NCBI GenBank assembly: GCA_015066015.1
Contig: SVPE01000007.1
Location: 1 to 64,000, forward strand
Source of the DNA: Oscillospiraceae bacterium
GTDB taxonomy: Bacteria > Bacillota > Clostridia > Oscillospirales > Acutalibacteraceae
Length of the DNA stretch: 64,000 nt
Reading direction: 5' to 3'
The translations under genes and the position numbers were made by a program. Below, one piece after another: positions 53,601 through 63,951 of this stretch; the stretch's first letter is position 1; each line of letters begins with the position of its first letter. The notes under the pieces are model-generated. The model was given only the letters and a program-made list of their open reading frames with translations. It was not told where the DNA came from and did not search any database.

Positions 53601-56231
53601 ATGTCTGAAATGACGCCAATGATGGCACAGTACTTTGAAATTAAAAAGGATTATCCGGACGCTATTTTGTTTTTCCGCCTGGGTGACTTTTATGAAATGT
53701 TTTTTGAGGATGCCAAAATTGCTTCCTCAGTGCTTGAGCTTACTCTTACGGGCAGAGCCTGCGGTAACGGTGAAAGAGCACCTATGTGCGGTGTGCCGTT
53801 CCATTCATCGGACAACTATATTGCAAAGCTTGTCAAAAACGGCTATAAGGTAGCTATATGTGAGCAGGTTGAAGACCCGGCGCTCGCAAAAGGAATAGTA
53901 AGGCGTGACGTTGTAAGAATTGTTACAAAGGGCAGTATCATTGAAAATGAAATGCTTGACGAAAACAAGAACAACTATCTTACATCAATTTATCTTTCTG
54001 ATGAAGGCTGCGGCATATGCTTCGTTGACGTTTCAACGGGCAGTCTCAATCTTACATCTGTTGAAAGCAATGACGAAACCGAGTCAAACATAATAAATGA
54101 GCTTGGTGTTTTTTCACCGAGTGAGGTTATTATCAACAGAAAATGCGCCGGTATAAAAAGCATTGCTGATTTCATTTCAAAAAAAACAGAGGCAACCTGT
54201 GAGGTGCCTGACGATTCCTACTTCAGTTTTGATGAATCGCTGGATATCTGTAACCGTCACTTTACAAAGGAAAAGATTGCATCATTCAATCTTGATAATC
54301 AGCCCGAAGCTCTTATCGCAGTAGGTACTGCAATAAAATATCTTAAAAACGTACAGAAAAACGACCTTGATAACATCAGGGATATTAATTTTTATTCCGA
54401 GAGTCAGTATATGAAAATCGGTTATTCCACAAAGCGTGACCTTGAAATTGTGGAAACCATGAGAAGCCGTGAAAAGAAGGGCTCACTTTTGTGGGTGCTT
54501 GACAATACAGGTACATCCATGGGTAAAAGGTTACTGCGTTCATGGCTTGAAAAGCCCCTTATAAATCTCGCACAGATTTCCCGCAGACACAATGCGGTTG
54601 ACGAGCTTTATAATGATAATATGAAACTCAATGAGCTAAGTGTAGCTCTTAAAAATATATTTGATATGGAACGGCTTCTTACAAGAATCGTTTATGAGTC
54701 GGCAACTGCCAAGGATCTCAATGCCCTCAAGCAGACCATTGCCGCACTTCCCGATATCAAAGCACTTCTTTCAGACTGTAATAGCGCTTACCTTGTAAGT
54801 CAGTACAATGCTCTTGACTGTCTTGAGGATGTGTATAATCTTATTGATTCCGCTATCCGTGAGGATGCTCCCTTTACTTTGAGGGAGGGTGACATCATCC
54901 GCGAGGGCTTCAGTGAAGAGCTTGACAGTCTTACGGATATTAAAAATAACGGCAAAAAGTACATTGCCGAAATCGAAGCACGCGAAAAGGAGCTTACGGG
55001 TATTCCCAAGCTTCGTATAGGTTATAACAGGGTTTTCGGTTATTATATTGAGGTTACGAATTCCTACAAGGAGCTTGTCCCCGAAACCTACATAAGAAAG
55101 CAGACCCTCTCAAATTGCGAAAGATATATCACTCAGGAGCTTAAAGACCTTGAAAGTAAGGTCCTCGGCGCTCAGGAGAGAATCGTAAAGCTGGAGTATG
55201 AGATTTTCTGTCAGGTAAGAAAGTCTGTTGCCGCAGAATTCAACAGAATCAGTGCCACTGCATCGGCAGTTGCCGTAACAGACGTGCTTTGTTCGCTTGC
55301 TTCAGCTGCACTCAAGAATAATTATGTCCGTCCTGCGATGGTGGATTCGTCAGCACTTAAAATTACTGACGGAAGACATCCTGTTGTTGAGCTTATGCTC
55401 AAGGACAGTCCCTTTGTACCGAATGATACGAATATGGACTGCGACAGTAACAGATGTGCTATCATAACAGGACCTAATATGGCCGGTAAATCGACCTATA
55501 TGCGTCAGGTTGCACTTATTTGCCTTATGGCGCAGGTGGGCTCATTTGTGCCTGCAAGAAGTGCTGAGCTTGGTATAGTTGGCAGCATATTTACCCGTGT
55601 CGGTGCTTCAGATGACCTTGCAACAGGTCAGTCAACCTTTATGGTAGAAATGAGCGAGGTTTCCGATATACTCAGAAATGCCGACAGAAACAGTCTTATC
55701 ATCCTCGATGAGGTCGGTAGAGGGACATCAACCTTTGACGGTATGAGTATAGCAAGGGCTGTGCTCGAGTACATTGTCGATAAGAAGAAAATTGGTGCAA
55801 AAACTCTTTTCTCCACTCATTATCATGAGCTCACTGAAATTGAAAATCAGCTTGAAGGCATAAAGAATTACAACATTTCCGTTAAAAAGAGGGGAGAAGA
55901 TGTAATCTTCCTTCGCCGCATTGTACGCGGTTGCGCCGACGGAAGCTACGGTATAGAGGTTGCAAAGCTTGCTGACCTTCCGCAGACAGTACTTACCAGA
56001 GCCAGAAAAATCCTCAAATATCTTGAGGCAAACCGTCCCGATGCTTCTCAGCTTATGAAGGCACTTCCCCAGAAGGAGGAAAAGGTGGAGACACAGCTGT
56101 CTCTTTCATCCCGATTCAACAGTGAGTTAGCCGAGAAGCTCAAGGAAATCGACGTTAACACATTAACACCTATTGAAGCACTCACTACACTTCACGAGCT
56201 TGTTGCTTTTGCAAAAAGCACAGATGTATAA
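53601..56231 (+). CDS. mutS: DNA mismatch repair protein MutS
   Basis: An 876-residue mismatch sensor. The N-terminal domain I has the FYEMFFEDA mismatch-reading motif (Phe-X-Glu). The connector, core and clamp domains follow, then the ATPase with Walker A GPNMAGKSTYM (from residue 624), ILDEVGRGTSTFDG and STHYHELT. The length is normal and RBS AGGAGG. It is followed 28 bases later by mutL. Confidence 0.98.
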   Translation: MSEMTPMMAQYFEIKKDYPDAILFFRLGDFYEMFFEDAKIASSVLELTLTGRACGNGERAPMCGVPFHSSDNYIAKLVKNGYKVAICEQVEDPALAKGIVRRDVVRIVTKGSIIENEMLDENKNNYLTSIYLSDEGCGICFVDVSTGSLNLTSVESNDETESNIINELGVFSPSEVIINRKCAGIKSIADFISKKTEATCEVPDDSYFSFDESLDICNRHFTKEKIASFNLDNQPEALIAVGTAIKYLKNVQKNDLDNIRDINFYSESQYMKIGYSTKRDLEIVETMRSREKKGSLLWVLDNTGTSMGKRLLRSWLEKPLINLAQISRRHNAVDELYNDNMKLNELSVALKNIFDMERLLTRIVYESATAKDLNALKQTIAALPDIKALLSDCNSAYLVSQYNALDCLEDVYNLIDSAIREDAPFTLREGDIIREGFSEELDSLTDIKNNGKKYIAEIEAREKELTGIPKLRIGYNRVFGYYIEVTNSYKELVPETYIRKQTLSNCERYITQELKDLESKVLGAQERIVKLEYEIFCQVRKSVAAEFNRISATASAVAVTDVLCSLASAALKNNYVRPAMVDSSALKITDGRHPVVELMLKDSPFVPNDTNMDCDSNRCAIITGPNMAGKSTYMRQVALICLMAQVGSFVPARSAELGIVGSIFTRVGASDDLATGQSTFMVEMSEVSDILRNADRNSLIILDEVGRGTSTFDGMSIARAVLEYIVDKKKIGAKTLFSTHYHELTEIENQLEGIKNYNISVKKRGEDVIFLRRIVRGCADGSYGIEVAKLADLPQTVLTRARKILKYLEANRPDASQLMKALPQKEEKVETQLSLSSRFNSELAEKLKEIDVNTLTPIEALTTLHELVAFAKSTDV

Positions 56232-56259
56232 ATTATTTTAAAGAAAAGGAGGAAGCACA

Positions 56260-58245
56260 ATGGCAAAAATTAATGTATTGTCGAAGCATCTCGCAGAGCT
56301 TATTGCTGCCGGTGAGGTTGTTGAAAGACCTGCAAGCGTTGTAAAAGAGCTTATGGAAAACTCAATAGATGCGGGTGCAACCTCTGTTACTGTTGAAATC
56401 CGCAACGGCGGTGTCACTTATATCCGAATTACCGACAACGGTTGCGGAATTGAAAAGGACGATGTACCGAAAGCGTTTATCAGCCATGCTACAAGTAAAA
56501 TCGCTGACGAAAACGACCTTAATTCAATCCTTACCCTCGGTTTTCGCGGTGAGGCTCTTGCTTCAATTGCCGCTGTTTCACGTACAGAGCTTCTTACAAG
56601 GGCTGAAAACGAGCAAAGCGGAACATCCTATGCAATCGAAGGCGGTGTACAGACCCGCTACGAGCAGGCAGGCTGTCCTCTCGGAACAACAATAATCGTC
56701 AGAGACCTTTTCTTTAACACCCCTGCCAGAATGAAGTTTCTTAAAAGGGATGTCTCTGAGGCTAATGCAGTTGCCGAGGTTGTTGACAGAATAGCTCTTT
56801 CAAATCCCCACGTCAGCATACGATTTATCCGTGAAGGCAAGCAGGCTTTGCTGACTCCCGGTGACGGAAGACTGATTTCGGCAATTTATTCTGTTTTCGG
56901 CAGAGCTTTTGCCGATTCGCTTATAGAAGTTGATTATGAGCTTGAAGGTATATGTGTCAAGGGTTATGTCTGTAAACCGGCATTTTCAAGACCGTCACGC
57001 TCAATGCAGTATTTCTTCCTTAACGGCAGATATATTAAATCACGCTCCTGTATGGCATCTATGGAAAATGCTTACAAAAACTCTGTTATGGTCGGTAAAT
57101 TTCCAAGCTGCGTGCTCAACGTGATAATTCCGCCTAACTTCGTTGATGTTAATGTGCATCCCGCTAAAACTGAGGTCCGTTTCAGCGATGAGAGAAGAGT
57201 ATCCTCTGCGGTATATTATGCGGTAAAAAGTGCGATCGAAGCTCTTGATACTCCTGTTGCAGTAAATCTTGCCAAGGTTGCAGAGAAAACACGCAAAGAA
57301 TCAAGTCAGCTTTTACTTGCAGTTGAAGATGATGAAAAGCCGGTTAATGTCAAACCTGTTGTTTCACGTACCGAGCCTATCATTTTTCAGTCAAAGCAAC
57401 CGAAAAAGAACGAGAATTTCTGGTCAAGTATGCCTTCTTCTCAATTCAGAACATCGGTCTCTTCGCCGGTACAGGCAACAAATGCTGACCCGGTTTCGGA
57501 CGAGCCTGATCTGGTTTCATCCTTTAAAAAGAAGTCTGATGAATCAATTAACATAAAAATGGCGCCCCAACCTGAACCGGAACAAAAAAAGACAGCTGTT
57601 CCCGGTGAGTACGTACCGCCCTCACATATCTTTGTGCCTGTAAGGACACAGGAAGAAAAGGATTTACCTCCGAAGCCGTTACGACTTCTCGGAGAAGCCT
57701 TCAAAACTTATATAATATGTGAGTATGATGGCAAGGTTTATTTCATTGATAAGCACGCCGCTCACGAAAGAGTTATTTACAATAAAATTAAAAAAGCGGC
57801 AGAAAACAAGGTTTCATCTCAGGTTTTACTTTCACCTGTAACCGTCACGCTCAGTAAAACAGATTACGATACGGTTCTGAGTAATCTTGATGTATTTTCA
57901 AAGGCAGGGTATCTCGTAGAAGATTTCGGCTCAGGTGTTGTTATTGTCAGAGAGTGTCCCATGCTGATTTCGGGTGATGATATTGAGGATACTGTTGTCG
58001 AGATAGCGTCTTATCTTGTGCTTAATAAGACGAATGTTGAAAGTGAAAAGATTGATTATATTCATCATACCTCGGCGTGCAAGGCTGCAATCAAAGCGGG
58101 ATATAAAAATTCTACTGCCGAAATGAAGGTGCTTGCAGAGCAGGTGCTTTATGATGATGAAATCCGTTACTGTCCTCACGGAAGACCCGTAATGATTGAA
58201 ATGAGTAAATACGACCTTGAAAAACAGTTCGGAAGAATACAATAA
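56260..58245 (+). CDS. mutL: DNA mismatch repair endonuclease MutL
   Basis: A 661-residue MutS partner. The GHKL ATPase is clear: VVERPASVVKELMENSIDAG, DNGCGI, LGFRGEALASI. A flexible Ser/Pro/Gln linker (about 365-465) joins the dimerisation domain, which has the endonuclease motif DKHAAHERV, HTSACKAAIKAG and CPHGRPVMIE. It is therefore the nicking type of MutL used by bacteria lacking MutH. RBS AAAGGAGG. Confidence 0.97.
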   Translation: MAKINVLSKHLAELIAAGEVVERPASVVKELMENSIDAGATSVTVEIRNGGVTYIRITDNGCGIEKDDVPKAFISHATSKIADENDLNSILTLGFRGEALASIAAVSRTELLTRAENEQSGTSYAIEGGVQTRYEQAGCPLGTTIIVRDLFFNTPARMKFLKRDVSEANAVAEVVDRIALSNPHVSIRFIREGKQALLTPGDGRLISAIYSVFGRAFADSLIEVDYELEGICVKGYVCKPAFSRPSRSMQYFFLNGRYIKSRSCMASMENAYKNSVMVGKFPSCVLNVIIPPNFVDVNVHPAKTEVRFSDERRVSSAVYYAVKSAIEALDTPVAVNLAKVAEKTRKESSQLLLAVEDDEKPVNVKPVVSRTEPIIFQSKQPKKNENFWSSMPSSQFRTSVSSPVQATNADPVSDEPDLVSSFKKKSDESINIKMAPQPEPEQKKTAVPGEYVPPSHIFVPVRTQEEKDLPPKPLRLLGEAFKTYIICEYDGKVYFIDKHAAHERVIYNKIKKAAENKVSSQVLLSPVTVTLSKTDYDTVLSNLDVFSKAGYLVEDFGSGVVIVRECPMLISGDDIEDTVVEIASYLVLNKTNVESEKIDYIHHTSACKAAIKAGYKNSTAEMKVLAEQVLYDDEIRYCPHGRPVMIEMSKYDLEKQFGRIQ

Positions 58246-58258
58246 TCGGAGATTACCT

Positions 58259-59188
58259 ATGAACAAACCTTTAGTTGCGGTTGTGGTCGGTCCCACAGCT
58301 TCGGGAAAAACCTCTCTTGCAATTGAGCTTGCAAAGCTCTTTGACGGTGAGATTGTCTCTGCCGATTCAATGCAGATTTATAAGGGAATGGACATAGCAA
58401 CCGCTAAGCCTACAAAGAAAGAGCAGGAGGGCATACCTCACCACCTTATAAGTATAATCGGCTCCGATGAGCTTTTCAGCGTCAATGAGTTCAAAAAGTC
58501 TGCAATCGAAGCAATTGACTCGATTCTTTTAAAAAACAAGCTTCCCATAGTTGCAGGAGGTACCGGATTTTACATTGACACACTTGTTAATAATACTGAA
58601 TTTCTCGATTATGAGAAAAACGGTGTACGCTCCGAGCTTGAAAAAAAAGCGGCAGAAGAGGGGATAGCTTCTCTTTACGACGAACTTTCAGAAATAGATC
58701 CCGATACTGCAAGGAAGCTGCATCTCAATGACGAAAAAAGAATCATCCGTGCTCTTGAAGTATATAAAAGCACGGGAATGACAATTTCCGATCAATGTAG
58801 ACTTTCTCATCTTAATGAAAGCGATTACCGATTCTGCATAATCGGCATAAATGCTCGTGACCGACAGATTCTTTATGACAGAATAAACCTGAGAGTTGAC
58901 CTTATGCTTGAGGCGGGACTCGTTGAGGAAGCTAAGCAGTTTTTCTCTTCTGATGTATCGGCAACGGCGAAGCAGGCAATCGGCTATAAGGAGCTCAAGC
59001 CCTGGCTTGACGGTCTTTGCAGCTTTGAAGAGGCTGTTGAAAAGCTGAAAATGGAAAGCCGACGATACGCCAAAAGGCAGCTTACCTGGTTCAGGAAAAG
59101 AGATAATATAAACTGGATATATATTGACGGCAAAAGCAAAGAAGAAACAGTTTCACAGGCGGCTGATATACTCAGAAGCTATATGTGA
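58259..59188 (+). CDS. miaA: tRNA dimethylallyltransferase MiaA
   Basis: A 309-residue enzyme adding the dimethylallyl group to A37 of tRNA before MiaB acts. VVGPTASGKTSLAIEL is the P-loop; DSMQIYKGMDIATAKP, HHLISI, AGGTGFYI and AIGYKEL are family motifs. I used ATG 58259, behind CGGAG; the frame is open upstream into mutL without an SD. It overlaps nothing and is followed by yggS. Confidence 0.97.
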   Translation: MNKPLVAVVVGPTASGKTSLAIELAKLFDGEIVSADSMQIYKGMDIATAKPTKKEQEGIPHHLISIIGSDELFSVNEFKKSAIEAIDSILLKNKLPIVAGGTGFYIDTLVNNTEFLDYEKNGVRSELEKKAAEEGIASLYDELSEIDPDTARKLHLNDEKRIIRALEVYKSTGMTISDQCRLSHLNESDYRFCIIGINARDRQILYDRINLRVDLMLEAGLVEEAKQFFSSDVSATAKQAIGYKELKPWLDGLCSFEEAVEKLKMESRRYAKRQLTWFRKRDNINWIYIDGKSKEETVSQAADILRSYM

Positions 59189-59214
59189 ACTTGATTTACG
59201 AAAGGATAAAGGTT

Positions 59215-59937
59215 ATGCGTGAATTATCTGTGGAAAAGCGTTTTTCTGATATCGATCATAACATTGAAATCATAAGAGAAAAAATATACAAGGCGGCTTC
59301 TTCGGCAGGTCGCAAAGCCGAGGAAGTAACTCTTATGGCAGTTACAAAAACCGTTGATCCGATATTTATTAACCGTGCTATCGAAAACGGCATCACACTT
59401 ATCGGTGAAAACAAGGTGCAGGAGTTTATGTCCAAAAAGCCCTTTTTAAAGCTTGAAAACTGTGAGGCTCATCTTATCGGTCATCTGCAGACAAACAAAG
59501 TAAAGCAAATTGTTTCTGAGGTTTCGATGATACAGTCACTTGACAGTCTGAAGCTTGCAAAAGAGATATCAAAGCGCAGCCTGGAGAAGGGCATTGTTAC
59601 ACCTTGTCTTATTGAAGTTAATATCGGTGAAGAGGAAAGCAAGACCGGACTCGGACTTTCTTCTCTTGAAGAGCTTCTCGCAGAGGTAGCACAGCTTGAA
59701 GGTGTTTCAGTCAGAGGTCTTATGACTATTCCGCCTATCTGTGACGATGAAAAAGAGCTTGACAAATATTTTTCAAAAATGCACAAAATATTTGTTGACA
59801 TAAAGTCTGAAAAGTTAGATAATATAGATATGTCCATTCTCTCAATGGGTATGTCGGCTGACTATGAGGCCGCCGTAAGAAACGGCTCCACTCTTGTAAG
59901 AGTCGGAAGCAGTATCTTTGGCGAAAGAATATATTAA
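59215..59937 (+). CDS. YggS/PipY-family pyridoxal phosphate homeostasis protein
   Basis: A 240-residue PLP-binding TIM-barrel protein that balances the vitamin B6 pool. TLMAVTKTVD holds the PLP lysine; GENKVQEF, HLIGHLQTNKVK, EVNIGEEESKTGL and SMGMSADYEAAVRNGST are family motifs. ATG 59215 has AAAGGA at ideal spacing; the in-frame GTG at 59185 is less likely. yggS next to sepF and divIVA is the conserved Gram-positive division-cluster order. Confidence 0.95.
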   Translation: MRELSVEKRFSDIDHNIEIIREKIYKAASSAGRKAEEVTLMAVTKTVDPIFINRAIENGITLIGENKVQEFMSKKPFLKLENCEAHLIGHLQTNKVKQIVSEVSMIQSLDSLKLAKEISKRSLEKGIVTPCLIEVNIGEEESKTGLGLSSLEELLAEVAQLEGVSVRGLMTIPPICDDEKELDKYFSKMHKIFVDIKSEKLDNIDMSILSMGMSADYEAAVRNGSTLVRVGSSIFGERIY

Positions 59938-59953
59938 AAGGAGTAGTAAAACA

Positions 59954-60544
59954 ATGGATTTTTTCAAAAATTTCAAGGAAAAAATGACTGAGCGTCTGTT
60001 TGCAAATGACGAAGAATATAACGAGGAAGAAACCAACGATCAGGACTATAACAGTGATGATCCTAACGGTGATTCTATGTTTGAAGGTGAGGTAAATCCC
60101 CCTGAATATAACAGCTATTATTCACCTACAGGCGGTATGAAGGCGCCTGAATACGACTTTTCATCAAGACCTGCATCAACAGTGCCCGATTATAATCCGA
60201 CTGCCTTTTCATCAGCATCGGCAGACAAGAAGGTCGGAACCATTTACAGTATGAACAGTGTAAAGCCTCCCAAATTCAAGCTCAGTTCCATCACACTTAC
60301 TGAAATTTACGGTGCAAAAGAGGTTGCAATGCTTATGATGGAGAAGGACACAATCATCATTGTTAACTTTACGCCTCTTTCACCTGAAGATAAGCTCAGA
60401 GCTATGGATTTCCTTGACGGCGCAAGATGTGTAACTAATGCAATTTTTGCTAAGCTCAATGACCACATTGTTGTTTTTGTACCTGAAAATGTTGAGCTTT
60501 GCGGTGATTTCGAAAGCCAGGTTGATTTTGAATCAATCAGATAA
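59954..60544 (+). CDS. sepF: Cell division protein SepF
   Basis: A 196-residue FtsZ-binding protein. The N-terminal amphipathic helix MDFFKNFKEKM anchors it in the membrane. An acidic, Tyr/Pro/Ser-rich linker (about 20-95) leads to the DUF552 core (about 108-190) with SITLTEIYGAKEVAMLMMEK, FLDGARCVTNA and ITHE-type VFVPENV. RBS AAAGGAG. It lies between yggS and divIVA, as in Bacillus. Confidence 0.95.
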   Translation: MDFFKNFKEKMTERLFANDEEYNEEETNDQDYNSDDPNGDSMFEGEVNPPEYNSYYSPTGGMKAPEYDFSSRPASTVPDYNPTAFSSASADKKVGTIYSMNSVKPPKFKLSSITLTEIYGAKEVAMLMMEKDTIIIVNFTPLSPEDKLRAMDFLDGARCVTNAIFAKLNDHIVVFVPENVELCGDFESQVDFESIR

Positions 60545-60575
60545 GCTGACAATTAACAGAAAAGGATGATAATTT

Positions 60576-61676
60576 ATGATGCTTCCAAATCAGATTACCT
60601 CGCAGACCTTTTCACCGACAGGTAAAAACGGATATAAAGCCGACGAGGTCAAGGCATTTTTACAGCGCGTCTTCCAGTCCTATAATAAGCTTTATTATGA
60701 AAACAAGGCTCTCAGTGATAAGCTTGACGAAACCGTGCCTAAGCTTGAAGAGTATGAAAAAACAAAAAGTAAGATTGCTGATGCTCTTATATGGGCAAAG
60801 TCGACTGCCGAGCAGAATATTGAAGAGGCAAAGGGTATTGCCGAAAAAACAATTTCTGATGCAAAATACAGGGCTGAAAAGCATTACGAGGAAACCAAAG
60901 CAAAAGCTGATGCCTATTATGCCGATAAAACTGTTGCCGCAAATGAAAATCTTGAAAAGGCAAGAGCTGAGTTTGAAAACCTCAAAAAGCAGTCTGAGCT
61001 TTATTCCGACAGATATATTGCTGAAATCAACGTCAAGGCACAGACAATTATTGAAGATGCAAACTCAAAATCAGCCTCAATTGTTGCAGCAGCATATTCG
61101 GATGCAAGAGCAGCAAGAGAAAAGGCAGATAAAATTATTGCCGATGCCAATTCTGAGCTTCAGAGGTTACAGGCAGAAGCTATAAATATCAAGGAGCAGA
61201 TTCTTGCATTGATAAGCTTCGCCGAGACCGCCGCGGGAAAAATTGATGTGTCTGTTTTTGAAGAATTTGCAGCTCCTGCAAGTAGCGTTAATCAGGACAT
61301 TCAGGCGAAAACGATTGATACCGAGACTATTGAACAGTTTTCTTTTGACGGTATGCAGAATATAAACGTTGAGGATGTTGAGGCGGTTATTGAGGAAGCC
61401 CCTGAAGAGCCTGAGCAGCAGTCCTTTCAGCAGAATGCTTCCGTGCAGCCCGGATATGTAAGATTCTTCGGTGCTGATATCCCTGATGTCAACGATATAC
61501 TTTCGGGTATTTTCACTGCTGCAAGTGAAAGTGCTGCTGAAGAAGGAGAAGAAAACAGCTTCAGATTTGAAAAGGTGGTTTCCGATTTTGACAGACCTAA
61601 GGCAAATGCATATGCCGTTGAGGACAACTATGACGAAAACGAACCTTTCAGCTTCTTAAGAAAAGACAGTGAGTGA
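60576..61676 (+). CDS. divIVA: DivIVA-domain cell division protein, long form
   Basis: A 366-residue coiled-coil protein that senses curved membrane at the pole or septum. The N-terminal DivIVA motif is QTFSPTGKNGYKADEVKAFL, followed by coiled coil to about residue 215, unusually rich in Ala/Lys/Glu heptads. The C-terminal acidic part (about 220-366) is not conserved in Bacillus DivIVA (about 164 residues) and probably recruits lineage-specific partners. RBS AAAGGATG. Its end overlaps lspA by eight bases. Confidence 0.9.
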   Translation: MMLPNQITSQTFSPTGKNGYKADEVKAFLQRVFQSYNKLYYENKALSDKLDETVPKLEEYEKTKSKIADALIWAKSTAEQNIEEAKGIAEKTISDAKYRAEKHYEETKAKADAYYADKTVAANENLEKARAEFENLKKQSELYSDRYIAEINVKAQTIIEDANSKSASIVAAAYSDARAAREKADKIIADANSELQRLQAEAINIKEQILALISFAETAAGKIDVSVFEEFAAPASSVNQDIQAKTIDTETIEQFSFDGMQNINVEDVEAVIEEAPEEPEQQSFQQNASVQPGYVRFFGADIPDVNDILSGIFTAASESAAEEGEENSFRFEKVVSDFDRPKANAYAVEDNYDENEPFSFLRKDSE

Positions 61677-62199
61677 TTATTTGAAATCAGATAAAAAAAT
61701 AAGCATAAAAGAAAGAATTTTTTCTCTTATCTCAGTTGTGGTTCTCCTTTGTGCTGATCAGCTGATCAAGTATGTCGTTGATCTTAAGCTCAAGGGCAAT
61801 CCTCCTGTTGTGCTGATAAAAAATGTTCTGCAGTTCAATTACCTTGAAAATGACGGTGCCATGATGGGCTTTATGAAAGGTAAAACCGAGCTGATGACAG
61901 TACTTGCAGTTATATGTGTTATAGCAATGCTTGCGGTCATAATTACCGGCAGAATTAAGGACAGAGTTGATTATTGGTGCCTGCTTTTTATGATTACGGG
62001 TGGCTTGGGAAATATAATTGACAGAATTTTCCGCGGCTACGTAATAGATTATATCGAGGCACTGTTTGTTGATTTCTATATTTTCAATTTTGCCGACTGT
62101 CTTATAACAGTAGCTGCCTTTGTGATGATTTTTTATCAGATGTATCTTATTTATAAAGATAACAAAGAGAAGAAAAAAGCTGGTGAAAACGGTGATTGA
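61669..62199 (+). CDS. lspA: Lipoprotein signal peptidase (signal peptidase II)
   Basis: A 176-residue membrane aspartyl protease that cleaves prolipoproteins. Four transmembrane segments are visible. CADQLIKYVV, NYLENDGAMMG, GGLGNIIDR (first catalytic Asp) and FNFADC (second Asp) are the LspA motifs. The start is probably GTG 61669, overlapping divIVA; TTG 61681 is possible, and neither has a strong SD. Confidence 0.93.
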   Translation: MSDYLKSDKKISIKERIFSLISVVVLLCADQLIKYVVDLKLKGNPPVVLIKNVLQFNYLENDGAMMGFMKGKTELMTVLAVICVIAMLAVIITGRIKDRVDYWCLLFMITGGLGNIIDRIFRGYVIDYIEALFVDFYIFNFADCLITVAAFVMIFYQMYLIYKDNKEKKKAGENGD

Positions 62200-63106
62200 T
62201 TCTTTTATTATAACAGTAGATGCTGAATTTTCAGGTGAGCGGATTGATAAGCTTGTTGCACTTAAGTGTGAGCTTAATTCACGTTCGGCTGCACAGAAGC
62301 TTCTTGACGACGGTGCAGTGAAGGTCAACGGCATTATAGTTACAAAAAACTACAAGGTAAAGCTGAACGATAAGATTACAGTGCAGATTCCCGAGGCAAA
62401 GGAGCTTGAGGTTGCAGCTGAAAACATACCGCTTGATATCAGATATGAGGACAGTGACCTCCTTGTTGTAAACAAGCCGAAGGATATGGTTGTTCATCCG
62501 GCCGCAGGAAATTACACAGGCACGCTTGTCAATGCACTTCTTTATCATTGTAAAGACAGCCTTTCCGGAATAAACGGTGTAATCCGTCCCGGTATCGTAC
62601 ACCGTATAGATAAGGATACAAGCGGACTTCTTATTGTTGCTAAAAATGATTTTGCACATATTAATCTTGCTGAGCAGATTAAGGCTCATTCCTTTAAAAG
62701 AGAATATCAGAGTGTTGTTTACGGCAAGATGAAAAACCTTCAGGGAAAAATAGATGCTCCCATTGGCAGACATCCCGTTGACAGAAAGAAAATGACCGTT
62801 ACGGCAAAAAACTCCAAAAATGCCGTTACACACTACGAATTGATTGAGCAGTACGATTCCTTTGCTCATTTGAGATTACGCCTTGAAACAGGCAGAACTC
62901 ATCAGATAAGGGTTCATATGTCATACATAGGTCATCCCGTTGCAGGTGATCCGGTTTACGGCCCCAGAAAGGTAATTACCGAACTTGGCGGTCAGTGCCT
63001 TCATGCAGGACTTATCGGGTTCAGACACCCGCGCAGCGGCAAACATATTGAGCTTGAAAGTGAGCTCCCCGCATATTTTACGGACTTCTTGAGGAGGATA
63101 AGATAA
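62183..63106 (+). CDS. rluD: Large-subunit pseudouridine synthase, RluD-type
   Basis: A 307-residue RNA modification enzyme. The N-terminal S4 RNA-binding domain (ERIDKLVALK to VKVNG) is followed by the catalytic RluA-family domain with VVHPAAGNYTGTLVNALLYH and HRIDKDTSGLLIVAK (catalytic Asp) and RTHQIRVHMSYIGHPV. The start is GTG at 62183 or 62192, both overlapping lspA, whose immediate neighbour it is in many Firmicutes. rRNA target position is inferred from family only. Confidence 0.93.
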   Translation: MKTVIDSFIITVDAEFSGERIDKLVALKCELNSRSAAQKLLDDGAVKVNGIIVTKNYKVKLNDKITVQIPEAKELEVAAENIPLDIRYEDSDLLVVNKPKDMVVHPAAGNYTGTLVNALLYHCKDSLSGINGVIRPGIVHRIDKDTSGLLIVAKNDFAHINLAEQIKAHSFKREYQSVVYGKMKNLQGKIDAPIGRHPVDRKKMTVTAKNSKNAVTHYELIEQYDSFAHLRLRLETGRTHQIRVHMSYIGHPVAGDPVYGPRKVITELGGQCLHAGLIGFRHPRSGKHIELESELPAYFTDFLRRIR

Positions 63107-63107
63107 T

Positions 63108-63938
63108 ATGCAAAATAATAGCAAAAATCGGTCTCATTGGCTTATTGCTTCGGATATTGACGGAACAATCAATAACAAAGCAAGAAAGCTTGTAAAACGC
63201 AATTATGATGCAATTCATAAATTTACTGAGGAATACTCAGGCAATTTTACTCTGGCTTCAGGCAGATCACCCGACTCAATGCGCAAGCATTATAAGCGTC
63301 TTGATATTGCTGACGGTAAGGCAATTGTTATAAACGGTGCAGGTATATACGACTTTGCTGAGGAAAAAATGATATGGTCATCACCGCTGAACGAGCATTG
63401 CATAGATATTGTGAGAAAAACAGTCAAAAGGATGCCTTTGATTGCATTTCAGGTAATAAGTGATAAGGTTGTTTATATTTACAGACCTACACCCTCAGCG
63501 CGTGTTCTTGCAATCAATGCACGCTATCCGATAAAATATTTCTATGATTTTGAAAAAATTCCGAAAGAAAATTGGTATAAGGTGATTTTTACCGGTATTC
63601 CGCCTGCAATGAAAAGCGTTTCAAAGTATGTTGAAAGTCTTTCAGATACAACAGAAAACCTGATGTTTTCATCTCCGTGGAGCTATGAAATGGTGAACGA
63701 ATATACCAACAAGGGTAAGGCAGTGCTGAAACTTGCTGAGATTCTTGGCGTGAAAAAAGAGCATACTGCTGCAATCGGTGATTATTTCAATGACTACGAA
63801 ATGCTCAGGCAGGTTGCACTTCCGGCTTGCTGCGGTCAGGCACCAAAGGGCATGAAGGACATAGCAAAGCTTGTTACATGTCACTGTAATGACGGCGCGG
63901 TTGCTGATCTGATAAACTATATAATTGCAAACGGTTAA
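63108..63938 (+). CDS. Cof-type HAD hydrolase
   Basis: A 276-residue haloacid dehalogenase-superfamily phosphatase. ASDIDGTINNK carries the nucleophile and acid/base Asp; LASGRSPDSM is motif II; NKGKAVLKLAEILG has the motif III Lys; GDYFNDYEML is motif IV. The cap is of the C2B type. Substrates of Cof enzymes are usually sugar or cofactor phosphates and cannot be named here. It starts one base after rluD and ends the long array, before a terminator. Confidence 0.92.
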   Translation: MQNNSKNRSHWLIASDIDGTINNKARKLVKRNYDAIHKFTEEYSGNFTLASGRSPDSMRKHYKRLDIADGKAIVINGAGIYDFAEEKMIWSSPLNEHCIDIVRKTVKRMPLIAFQVISDKVVYIYRPTPSARVLAINARYPIKYFYDFEKIPKENWYKVIFTGIPPAMKSVSKYVESLSDTTENLMFSSPWSYEMVNEYTNKGKAVLKLAEILGVKKEHTAAIGDYFNDYEMLRQVALPACCGQAPKGMKDIAKLVTCHCNDGAVADLINYIIANG

Positions 63939-63951
63939 CTAAGTAAATTTA